Assembly: GCA_021927905.1 (NCBI GenBank)
Contig: BLLK01000038.1
Location: 1,054,001 to 1,118,000 of the forward strand
Reading direction: 5' to 3'
DNA: 64,000 nt
DNA from: Chaetoceros tenuissimus
Taxonomy: Eukaryota; Bacillariophyta; Thalassiosirophyceae; Chaetocerotales; Chaetocerotaceae
A model generated the notes under the pieces. The model was not told the DNA's origin. It ran no database searches and worked only from the letters and a program-made list of their open reading frames with translations. Below are positions 53,101 through 62,936 of the stretch, one piece after another (positions within the stretch are counted from its first letter, which is position 1; every line of letters starts with the position of its first letter). A program made the position numbers and the translations under genes.

Positions 53101-56100
53101 ATCACAATAGCTTTGTACGGTTTGGTAGATGGCTTTGGAGCTGGGATTTCAGGTCGTTGTGTCGCTTGTAGATTGACCAAGCCAGAAGAATGGAACTCAG
53201 GAGTGCTGGTCACAAGCTTTTGGAGTAAAGAAACATCTTTTGTAGACCTGTAAGCATTTAGTAAAATGGACTTTGTGTTCTCGTTCAATCTGCCTGCCGT
53301 CAGGAGCAAACTAAGCTCATCGATAATAGTTTTTCCTGATGACTTGTCTAAGGATACAGTCAGTTTTCCCCTGTTGTAGGCATTTGGATCCTTCTTCCCA
53401 CCTGGCAAATATGCTTGACAATTCTCTTCAAAGCGCCCATCACCAAAGCCACCAAAACAGCGCATCAGTCCTAGTTCCGTCAGTGACCAAATACCATTAT
53501 TGAGGGCTGTGAGGGAAGGGCCGTTCATTACCATATCTTCAGGACTGGTCAATGATGCTGCTTTGATATGACCGGAAGCGGAATGTTCGGGCAAAAAGAA
53601 ACTGAAAACATTTGGAATGGAATGAACATTTTGACCTATCCTTTCTTGTAATGCATTGAGACGAAGTTCGGGAGCGAGTCCTTTGCTTTTGAATTCCATA
53701 GCTCTCATGAAAGCTACAACCTTCAGCAAAGGTTCTCTCAGAGAACCTTGGGTTGGATCTGCATCCAACACTTCGGACCTTGCTTCGTCATGCAAAACGA
53801 TAGCTGCAATCATTGATGCCATTGAACCATAATTCCCATCGCCAAAAGTTTCGCCTGTCATAGAGGTATAAATACCATTTTTGAAAGCAGTTGCAACAGC
53901 CTCTATGTAATTCGGAGACGGATTTGAAGTTCCAAAGCGCTGAATCATGCGTAGAGCTAAGAACGGTGGAACATTTTCATGATGAAAGTAATGATTGAGG
54001 ACAGCATCCGTTTCATCAAGAGCATCTCTGGCTTCTCTTGCCACGTAGTTTAAAAACTGAACTGGGTTCCTGAAAGAATACTTGCTGGTTCCAAGGGTTA
54101 CCGTTGACAGTTCGTTCTTGTAATAAGATGTCTTCTTATTTTGTGAAACTCGAAATATAGTTTCTTTATCATATTGCCCAGATTTTGAATATGCAATGAC
54201 ATCTCTATTTTTACTCGCCTCTAGCTCAGAGTATTCTTCAGACATAGTGACATCGATTCCACCAATGGTTAGACTGTTCTCAATGGATGAAATGCTGGGC
54301 AAAGAAGTAAACACAGGCTTATCTTTGATGCGAACTTCACAAAGGCACTCTGAGGTTGACGGCTTGTAGCTGCAACCACTGCTACTACATTCAGACTCAT
54401 TGGATGGATATCCATTGGTCCACAAGACCTTGAAGTAATTTGGATTGTCGACGTCTACATTGATATCAACAATTCGTTCTCTTTTCGGTTTAGAGAGAAA
54501 AATTGGATTGTGGACAATAGCGACTGCTCCTGTGTCTACCACGACTAAGAAATAAATGTGAATAACAAAACAAGGTCAGTGGTAAGGCCAACGAGAAAAC
54601 AATCAAGTTCAAATCAGCAGCCATCATGTCTCACCTTTAGCTTGCAAAGTACAGCTACTGTCTGACTGCCAATAGTAATTATCATCATGATTGAGTTGAC
54701 ATGCTTTATTCACATTGGTGTTAATAGAGTCACTCTGACACTGACTGCCACCTGCTATTTTACTACATCTGGCAGCAGATGTTTCTAGAGTCGTCTTTTC
54801 TGCAGTGTAACGACATTGCAATTGTACTCGAGGAAATTCATTCTCTGGGTTTTCACAGCAGGATGCCATTGCAAGAGGAAGACGAGCATTGGCACACAAA
54901 GCAGTACGTGGATCCCTTGCCTTTAGAATATAAAAAAAGTTAATCTTGCATGCATGGAACAAGAATGACATCCACATCACCCTTATACTCACTTGGATTG
55001 TTACTGAATTCTCAAAGAAAGTCTTTTCGACACAAGGTTGGCGAACATACTCATAATGTACATCAGGATCACTTTGTATTTTAATCAATCGCAAAGTATC
55101 CACATCGCATTCAGGGTCGCCATCTGAACAAGACAAATCAGAATCAAGAGTCATAACAGGGGCAAATTCACATCTTCCAACCCTGCCCTGGCAGAGATAA
55201 TTGAAAAGATCTGATGATGTATTCAATTCAAGCGTCTCGACATCTTTATTTCGGCGGACCCACGAAGACGGTTGACTATGGTGGAGAGGGACACGGGACG
55301 ACCCGATAAGCACATATCTTGCTCCTGATGATAATTTGTTAACAAGTTAGAACTTTCACATATATGAAGGAAAAAAAGATTCAAGCGGATGCCATCACTA
55401 GATACCTACCCTTCTTCAAAAAGTGCTTGGCAGGAAGATCGGAACAAAGGGGATAACCATCCCCAATGTACCCATTCCTCAAATTTGTTTTTGGCTAACG
55501 GCAAAATATGAGTATGAAATGAAAGGAAAGAAAATAGTTTTACACAAGAAGTAGGAGTGAAAGACATACCGAGGGATCCCTCCACAGACCATTCACACGC
55601 ATAGGATCTACTTGATTGAGATCCCGAAACTGTCCTTCAATGTTGGAGCGATGAGGTGAGGGAAAGAAACCAGTCCATGCTCTTGCAAAGTTTTGAATAT
55701 CTTCCGCAGCGTACGTCAAGATAGGGGAACCATTTTCATCTAACTTTCTTGACCCGTCTAAATTCAATTCATAAACCCCAATGGAGAACAACTGCATAAC
55801 TTCTCGGGCGCTACAAAAAGGGAAGGTTAGAGCAAACTAGGAAACTCTCCATTCAACTCTGCTATTTCACTCACAAATTTTCGTCTGGGTATTGTAGAAT
55901 TCCAAGATTACGATAAACATAAGGTCTACTGACTGATTCAATATATCCAAGCATCTCTCCCATCTTCATGGTTGGAAAAGGAATTATTGAAGTCAGAATA
56001 TAATTCAGCAAGGGTTTAATCATGAATATGGAAACTACTCACCATAGGACTAAACGATACTTCTTTTAGAATATCGAAATAGTTTCCGAATGCATGTTTT

Positions 56101-58058
56101 ACAAAGATATCGTAATAATTGAGGTAGTTTTCCGCGGAGTCTTTGTTGTTGATTTGATTAGGTGTAATGACAAGTATTTGACTCAAAGCAAAGGCAACTC
56201 TCTGCCGAAGTTGATCTATGCCACTCAAAGCAATCATAGTCCATACTGACTTTTTCTGAGACCCAAATTCAGCTTTTATTTTGATATCCGTAGTTTCCTT
56301 GAACTGGAAAATGCTTGACCCATTTGGTCTGTTCGCAACTTCTTGGTCAGATCCACAAACTACAACTGCGCTTCCAGCTGGAAGATTCTCATAAGCTCTA
56401 TCAATGACAGAAGAACAAGCACCATCATTGAATGTTAGTGCACAACGATCAGAGTTGAACATGTCCATGATTGGGTTTGAGCATCTATCAACTCCACTTC
56501 CATTGAAAAGCGGTTCTCGGATTGTATTCTTTTCAATTTCAAGATATCTGGCATATCTTAGTTGTACACCAGATGAAGAAGTACCTACAATGTACGTGCT
56601 ATTTGAAAGATCAAAACTTGCGCAAAGAGGATCATTGAAGTCTTCACGAACAATGAAATTGCCATCAAGACTCCGACCATTCCCGGTCTCAATGATTTTT
56701 ACAGCTTTTAAGTTTGATTCCTTGATTGAGTTGCGGAGGAATCTGTAAACGGAAGCTTTCTTGGAAAGCTTGAATGGAGGGTTGCCACCCTTCACATACT
56801 TAAAAGCATTATTAGAACCTTTCTTTCTCACTCCTATGAATTTTGAATGATAAATTTAGATGTCAAACAGAACATTGAGCATACTACCATGGAAATGTAC
56901 AAAACTCACTGAAGGTTCCTCCCAATTTCTCTTGGACAGACCCAATCTCAAACGAACCAGCCCACAAGTTTTTACCTATAAGAGTTAGGGTTTGGTTAGG
57001 GCATTTTTCCGACAATGATATGTAATTTTCGAAAATTCTTACCGTCATCATCAACCCATTCCTCCATGATTGTACGAAGAATAACCCTGGAGTCAGGTAA
57101 GGTCTGTCGAATGTACCATCGATTATCGTTTCCTTTCTTGACATCCAAAATAACATCCCTGCTATCGTTGAATGTGAAACTGTAACTCATCCATCTAGCG
57201 CCTGAAACACATGGATTCCGAACTTTCAATAGCTGTCCTCGAGCTGGATTTTCCCACTCAGACTTTAGTTCACCATTGACACGATGTCTGAAATATCTTC
57301 TATGTGATGTCATAGCAGTAGTGCGCTTGTTCATTTGATCCTGTACCCAAGATACCATTTCGGAATTGAGATTGCGACTAAAGTCCCAACTGTTTAGCAT
57401 TTCCTTGGTGGGACCAAAAGTGGTTTGGTGAAAAAACCTAGACACTTTTTCGCGCTTGGTCAAAGAATGTTCAAATGGCATGAACACTAGTCTTCCCTTT
57501 TCTAAATCAGAGAGATCCGGGATAAGGATCTCACAAACAGAAGAAGATGGACGGCAATCAATAGTCAAGGATTGCGAGTAAGGCCCTGCTACTCGCTGCC
57601 AATCTTTACCATCATAAGAGCGAGATACAGGAGCTAAATTGTAATCAGCTAGACCTGAATCCTTGTTGAAATCTTGCAAACGAGCTTCACCAATGGCAGT
57701 GACACGGAAAAGCATGCATAATTCTTTTGCTTTGCTTTTTTGAACCTTGATTCGTCCAACACGATCTTGAATTGAAAAATAGACGAAACGTTAGAAAACA
57801 AAAGATTTCCAATACATCCAAATTAGAAGGCCCTGTGTAGAGAGGCATCTTCGCGAGAAGAAATTGATTTCAGTACAGCTTTCTAGCAATCCATAACCGA
57901 TCGTTTCCCATAGGGTAAATCTTAAGCTTCAAATTATACTCACCATAGATGACTTTCAACTCCTCGCCAACATCATTACATGAGTATGGACGAGCCGGAC
58001 TCTCAGCAGCGGCTAGCTTTCCAAAAAGGAAACCGACTATTAAGTTCGAGATACGCAT
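50196..58058 (-). CDS. secreted DUF1800-DUF1501-phytocyanin fusion, 13 exons, 2272 aa
   Basis: Exons: 58058-57944, 57765-57043, 56975-56910, 56833-56043, 55963-55875, 55810-55570, 55494-55410, 55324-54993, 54920-54635, 54544-52304, 52229-52044, 51931-51467, 51394-50196. All introns are GT-AG, and all phases agree (6819 nt). Signal peptide MRISNLIVGFLFGKLAAAES. DUF1800 runs about 140-1280 (RFFHQTTFGPT, LRQRVAFALSQILV, ENFAREVMQLFSIGVYELN). DUF1501, an alkaline-phosphatase-superfamily relative, runs about 1380-1810 (ILNLSGGADSYNMLVP, QQDGFDTHNKF, SEFARTL, GTDHAWAGNHFVFGG). Next comes a phytocyanin-like copper domain (SHDVYF and CSKGNGFHCNAGQ: His, Cys, His, Gln). Eight-residue Ser/Pro repeats, a Cys-rich ShKT-like segment and a Lys/Ser tail follow. 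In bacteria DUF1800 and DUF1501 are neighbouring genes. Function unknown; extracellular or frustule/wall-related by inference. Confidence 0.85.
50945..51136 (-). repeat. 24-bp minisatellite, about 8 units
   Basis: Tandem gaaggagaaggcttggaactcggt-like units encode the KPSPxxSS/EPSPxxSS linker of the 13-exon gene. Units alternate among three variants. Confidence 0.9.
54921..54992 (-). other. stop-free 72-nt intron of the 13-exon gene
   Basis: GTGAGT..CTAAAG; 24 codons with no stop. Splicing joins NSVTIQ to ARDPRTALC. If kept, it would add a hydrophobic 24-residue insert to DUF1800. Confidence 0.75.
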
Positions 58059-58152
58059 ATTTCGAATTGTAGTCGAATATGAAGTGATTTTCTTTTCAGT
58101 TTTTACTTCTCTCTTTTTATGTGTTGCTATGTGATAGAGAAGGTAATTTTTT

Positions 58153-58206
58153 TGTGTCATTTTGAACTTTTGTGCCATTTTGAACTTTTGTGCCATTTTG
58201 AACTTT
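58153..58206. repeat. 18-bp minisatellite, 3 units
   Basis: Three tandem tgtg(t/c)cattttgaacttt units about 100 bp upstream of the start codon of the 13-exon gene, in its likely 5' UTR or promoter. Confidence 0.9.
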
Positions 58207-58720
58207 TGCTCTGCACTCATGCGAAATCGTCTTCCATTGCATCATTGGTTCGAAATAAGTGTCAGTCTTGTTTCAAAGGGAGGTATTGTATTAGTATTTT
58301 AGTCTCCTTCTCGAGATTGAACGATTGAACGTATGTACGTCAGCAAACTCAGCATAAGTTCAAAGGCGAATCTTTTCATTTCTTTCAAGAAACGGAAACA
58401 AAAGGGAAAGAGATGAAAAGCTTAACAATGTATTGCCAAACCGCCAAATAACTGTAGAACATATTTTACCCTAAGGTCAAAGGGGCTAAACGACTGTGGA
58501 GTATTTTAAACCATCATATCACTATTCCCATCATTACTCTGGTGATGATAAATATTGTCTGATGATGCTCTATCTTTCCGCTCAAGATCAAGTGGTTCAA
58601 GTACTACAAATTAGTAATAAGAAGAATAACCCTAATCGAGACAACATTTACTTGATCCAGCGACATTAAAAAGAAGTCTCTCTTGAGTTTATTAGAGCAA
58701 ACATTGAATTCTTGCCTAAT

Positions 58721-58846
58721 TATCTCTTTCCACACTCTAAAATCATATTACCAGACTACTCACAAGATACCATAAATAATTCAACTAGTCTGCAACTACA
58801 ATAATTAAATTACATAACTGTTGTCACCACAGAACTTGACTCTATC
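58721..58846. repeat. direct repeat copy B
   Basis: Matches 49865-49987. Lies 31 bp beyond the citrate synthase stop, so probably in that gene's 3' UTR. Confidence 0.88.
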
Positions 58847-58876
58847 TCAAGTTTCCAATCCCTCAAAATAAGTCAC

Positions 58877-60433
58877 TTACTCGCACTGAGCAGCAAGCCA
58901 TTCTGGAGTAACACTCTTTGGTCTCTCAAGAGGAAGTCCAAGAGCACGATCCCAGTAAAGTTGACTCAATGCTCCAACTGCACGAGAAACTCCGAACAAT
59001 ACAGTGTAGTATTGGTACTGTTTAAATCCATAATGCCAAAGAAGAACTCCAGAGTGAGAATCAACATTAGGGTATGGGTTTGCAGTCTTTCCGTGCTCAG
59101 TCAAAATTCCTGGCATGACAGAGTAGATGGTATCTACAATCTTGAAAAGTTGATCATCTGGCATATGCTTCAATGCAAATTCTCTCTGACAGGTATAACG
59201 TGGATCAGTCTTACGAAGAACTGCGTGTCCATATCCTGGAATAACCTTTCCAGCATTCAAAGTATCCCATGCAAACTCAGTAATGGTATCAGCATTAACT
59301 TCCTTACCCTCAGCCTCGAACTTTGCACTCAATTCCTGAATCCACTTGAGTACTTCCTGATTTGCAAGTCCGTGAAGTGGTCCAGCAAGTGCATTCAATC
59401 CAGCAGAATAAGACAAATATGGATCGGAAAGGGTAGATCCTACCAAGTGAGTGGTGTGCGCAGAAGCATTTCCTCCCTCGTGATCAGTGTGAATACAAAG
59501 GTAAAGACGCATAAGTTCATCAAAGGACTTATCGTCATACCCAAGCATACGGCAAAAGTTTCCAGAGTAATCAAGGGACATATCCTTGTTTACAACTCCA
59601 TCATGGTATACGTTACGGTAGATGGTTGCTGCAATTTCCGGAAGGATAGCAACAACATCAAGAATATCCTCAAGTACATGTTTATGGTATTCGGACTTGT
59701 GTACTCCCTCCGAATAAGCCTTTGCGAATTTAGATTGTACCTGTGCCGCATTCAATCCGATGGAGAATTGAGTCATTGGGTGCATATCCTTTGGAAGAGA
59801 GTTAAGAAGCGGAATAACATTCTCAGGAAGCTTGGAACGCTCATGCAATTCAGCAGTAAGGGTATCTACCTGTTCCTTTGTTGGTACTTCAGAGGTAAGA
59901 AGAAGCCAAAGAAGGGATTCAAGAAGAGGTTCTCCATCGCCAGCCTTTCCCGAGTAAGTTGGGAGTACTTGTTGACATTCAGGGATGGTGAGTCCACGGA
60001 AACGGATTCCTTCATTTGCATCCAAGTTGGATGTTTCCCAAAGCATGCACTTGACTCCACGTGCTCCTCCGATACATTGATCAATGGTAACTTCTCCAAT
60101 CACTTTACTTCCGTGCTCCTTTTTGAGTGCAAGGAGAGACTTTTGCTTCTCAGGTACTTGTGCCATGAGTGTCTCAGTAAGAGTAGTTACGGAACGAGAT
60201 GTCAAGTTTGCAGCATTCTTTGCTCCCATTGCCTGTCAGAAGAAAGTCACGACATGAGTAAGTAATTGCAATAGTCTGGATATCTTTCCATTTTCATTGG
60301 CGAGCGTGTTCGCATCATGGAAGATGTGTGTCACTAATGAATTTGACTTTTAGCCAGAGAATCATGACATGATCACATCTAGATGACTCACCTTCTTGGC
60401 AAGAGACTTTGCTCCATTGGAAAGAAACGACAT
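58877..60433 (-). CDS. mitochondrial citrate synthase, 2 exons, 465 aa
   Basis: Condenses acetyl-CoA and oxaloacetate to citrate, the entry step of the TCA cycle. Exon 1 60433-60392 ([14 protein letters not shown]), intron 60391-60233 (159 nt, GTGAGT..GACAG), exon 2 60232-58877; 1398 nt in frame. The exon 1 peptide plus [14 protein letters not shown] is a basic, acid-free mitochondrial presequence, so the start at 60433 is preferred over the ATG at 60229. Active-site motifs are intact: [11 protein letters not shown] (His), [14 protein letters not shown] (His, Arg), and the Asp in [14 protein letters not shown]. Length and motifs fit the eukaryotic type I enzyme. Divergent from pyruvate dehydrogenase E1 alpha. 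Confidence 0.96.
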
Positions 60434-61019
60434 GGTGATACAGTTATTCTTCAATTATGTAATAAGTGAAAGTGATGGGTGGTTGGATGCTTGGATCTTT
60501 TGGAAGAACAAGCGAAAGCGTTTTGTGTTCTGCTTGCACTTTTCGTGGCTGGAAACTTCCGTTGGGAAGAAAAGAAGAAGATATGTCCTTGGAAAGTGTC
60601 AATGATGTCATTATTACGATTTGACATTCTGATGCAATTTGATGCAAATTAGATGTATTCCATCAAGTTGCTTTCTATTGTGCCAATGTACTACTTCTAG
60701 TTCAGATAGTGACTTGTGTAAATATTTTAATTTCCTATCATGTATGTAATTTATATTTGTAAATTATTTTGCTTTTGCAATTACTTCATGAAGGGTGTTT
60801 CCGGAACCATGCCATTATCAGCGATGACGATCCCCTGTTCAGACAAAGAAGAGAAGCAAAAGAGGAGAAGAAACCTCTCAAGATCGCAGGGAAGCGAACT
60901 ATTTTTGATGTGCACCAATAAAAAGATTGCAACACATGCATAGAAAAGAATTGCATCTAGAACCACTGCAGTCCTTCTCTCATCCTATATTTATATATAC
61001 TATACACACATAAACTCAA
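60434..61019. promoter_or_regulatory. divergent promoter between citrate synthase and PDH E1 alpha
   Basis: 586 bp. Both genes start here, so it may act as a shared bidirectional promoter. A TATA-like atatttatatatac lies about 30 bp before the PDH start. No other named site recognised. Confidence 0.5.
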
Positions 61020-62228
61020 ATGTTTTCATTGGCAAGATCATCCTTGAACGCAGCAAAAAGAGCTGCTTCTGGCAACAGCCTCAAGCTCGCTACCAGAACC
61101 ATGTCTTCCGATAGCGTTACCTTCGACCTTACTGGATCCTTCCAGCTACACAACCTCGACACTGCACCGAATAACGAAATCACAATGACAAAGGAGGAGC
61201 TACTCGAACACTTTAGACTCATGTACACCATGCGTAGAATGGAAATCACCTGTGATAACGAATACAAAGCAAGAAGCATTCGCGGATTCTGTCATCTCTA
61301 CGATGGACAGGAGGCAGTAGCCACCGGAATCAATGCTGCTTTCGAACCGGAAGATTCATGGATCACCTCTTACAGATGTCACTGTATCTCCCTTGCAAGA
61401 GGAGGAAACGTTGCCAACATTCTTGCTGAACTGTTTGGAAACGCAGGAGGACAGACCAAGGGAAAAGGAGGTTCCATGCATTTTTACTCCAAGGAAAATA
61501 ACTTTTTTGGAGGACAGGGAATTGTAGGTGCTCAGGTTCCTGTTGGGACTGGACTTGCTTTTGCGAATAAATACAATGCCAAGCCTGGTGAGAAGATGAA
61601 TGTTGCCATTGCATGTTATGGAGATGGAGCTGCAAATCAGGGACAGATTTGGGAGTCTGCTAACATGGCTAGTTTGTGGAAGTTGCCAATGATTTTCTGT
61701 ATTGAGAATAATCATTATGGTATGGGAACCAGTATTGAACGTCACTCGTCTCATTCCGATTACTACAAAATGGGAAACCATATTCCTGGAATTCGTATTG
61801 ATGGTATGAACGTTCTTGCTGTCAAGGAAGGAATGAGATTTGTCAAGGATTTCTGTGGGTCTGGAAATGGACCAATGTATGTTGAAATGATGACTTATCG
61901 TTACCATGGACACAGTATGTCTGATCCTGGAACTACCTACCGTAACCGTGAAGAGATTGCAATGACTCGTTCTACTCGTGACCCTCTTGAGTTTGTTAAA
62001 AAGACTTTGATTGATAATGGACTTGTTGAGGCAGAAGAGATCAAGGCTATTGAGAAGGAAATTCGTAAGCATGTGCAGTCCGAGACCAAGAAGGCGAAGG
62101 AGTTCCCTGATGTTGAATTGAGTCAGTTGTTTGACTATGTTTATGCTGCAGAAATCGATGGATACAAACAGGAGGTTCCAGATTACATTCGTATGCCTGA
62201 CTACGCAAAGAGTTTCTGGAAGTCATAA
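61020..62228 (+). CDS. mitochondrial pyruvate dehydrogenase E1 alpha subunit
   Basis: 402 residues, single exon. With E1 beta it decarboxylates pyruvate using thiamine diphosphate and acetylates lipoyl-E2. Basic presequence MFSLARSSLNAAKRAA, no acids in the first ~29 residues, supports mitochondrial import. The ThDP motif runs from GDGAANQGQ to ENNHYGMG. The phosphorylation loop YRYHGHSMSDPGTTYR holds the serine that regulatory PDH kinase targets in animals. TMRRMEITCDNEYKA and GFCHLYDGQEAVATG are standard family segments. Its plastid counterpart would be shorter and more bacterial, so the mitochondrial form is favoured. Adjacent to citrate synthase, its downstream partner. Confidence 0.96.
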   Translation: MFSLARSSLNAAKRAASGNSLKLATRTMSSDSVTFDLTGSFQLHNLDTAPNNEITMTKEELLEHFRLMYTMRRMEITCDNEYKARSIRGFCHLYDGQEAVATGINAAFEPEDSWITSYRCHCISLARGGNVANILAELFGNAGGQTKGKGGSMHFYSKENNFFGGQGIVGAQVPVGTGLAFANKYNAKPGEKMNVAIACYGDGAANQGQIWESANMASLWKLPMIFCIENNHYGMGTSIERHSSHSDYYKMGNHIPGIRIDGMNVLAVKEGMRFVKDFCGSGNGPMYVEMMTYRYHGHSMSDPGTTYRNREEIAMTRSTRDPLEFVKKTLIDNGLVEAEEIKAIEKEIRKHVQSETKKAKEFPDVELSQLFDYVYAAEIDGYKQEVPDYIRMPDYAKSFWKS

Positions 62229-62936
62229 ATTGATGATTGACAAATGATTGGAAGTCAGTGAGAGGTTTGGATAGGATAAGGTTGCAAAAATCTATTTCAT
62301 AATAATGATATTGTTTAAAAAATGATTCTTTTCTTTTTCGTTGACCAAAGACGCAAGCAGTAATGGTGTAATCTGTGCATTGATAGGAATCGTTGGTGTG
62401 TTCGTTCGTTCGTTCATCATGTCCTCTTCCTTTTTCCTTCTCGTGTTCATTGAGTATAATTTCTGTAAAGTTTTGCTGGCTTTTGTGGAAGAAGATAAAT
62501 ATAAAATAGGCTAAATAGGTGTAGATTTACAAGCATAGCATGGTAAGTGATAGTGATTCATCTTTGACGACGGACAGACGTCAAAGGCTCAGCGAGAAAT
62601 GACCCTTTTGATGGAATGAAAAGAGGAAACAAGATGAGTTGATTGAACTCTCTCTTATTAAATACGAGTTCATGTCGACAATAGATTGAAAGTAATTTTC
62701 ATCCATTCATTTACGACTAGATATGGATAACGAGCCTATTGTAACAAAATAGAATTTGATTTTCTAATTAAATTTTGAAACACGCAGAGAGGAGCAGTCA
62801 TTCATGTACTCGTATACTGCATTTCAAAGATTTCGCATTTCATAACAAGAAGGAATTCAATTTTGTATAGCTTTTTTGAGTGATAGAATTTGATTTTCTA
62901 ATTAAATTGTAGTTGTAACCTTGGTATTTTCCAAGA
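62229..62936. other. intergenic with a 26-bp direct repeat
   Basis: 708 bp. atagaatttgattttctaattaaatt, written here as positions only, recurs at 62749-62774 and 62883-62908, both upstream of the SET gene. Nothing else recognised. Confidence 0.45.
62749..62908. repeat. 26-bp direct repeat pair
   Basis: Exact copies at 62749-62774 and 62883-62908, 134 bp apart, AT-rich, in the promoter/5' leader of the SET-domain gene (second copy 28 bp before its ATG). Confidence 0.85.

Larger units (their letters stand above)
58059..58876. other. intergenic with 18-bp minisatellite and repeat copy B
   Basis: 818 bp. The 5' flank of the 13-exon gene has three tgtgccattttgaacttt units at 58153-58206. The other end carries direct repeat copy B, just past the citrate synthase stop. 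No gene seen. Confidence 0.5.

Noticed and set aside
58961-60265. 434-codon open frame antisense to citrate synthase
   Set aside because: It mirrors the codon structure of a strongly conserved gene, has no recognisable domain and reads through the citrate synthase intron.
61356-62072. 238-codon antisense frame in PDH E1 alpha
   Set aside because: Shadow of a conserved gene with biased third positions; composition rich in Ser/His/Leu and no family.
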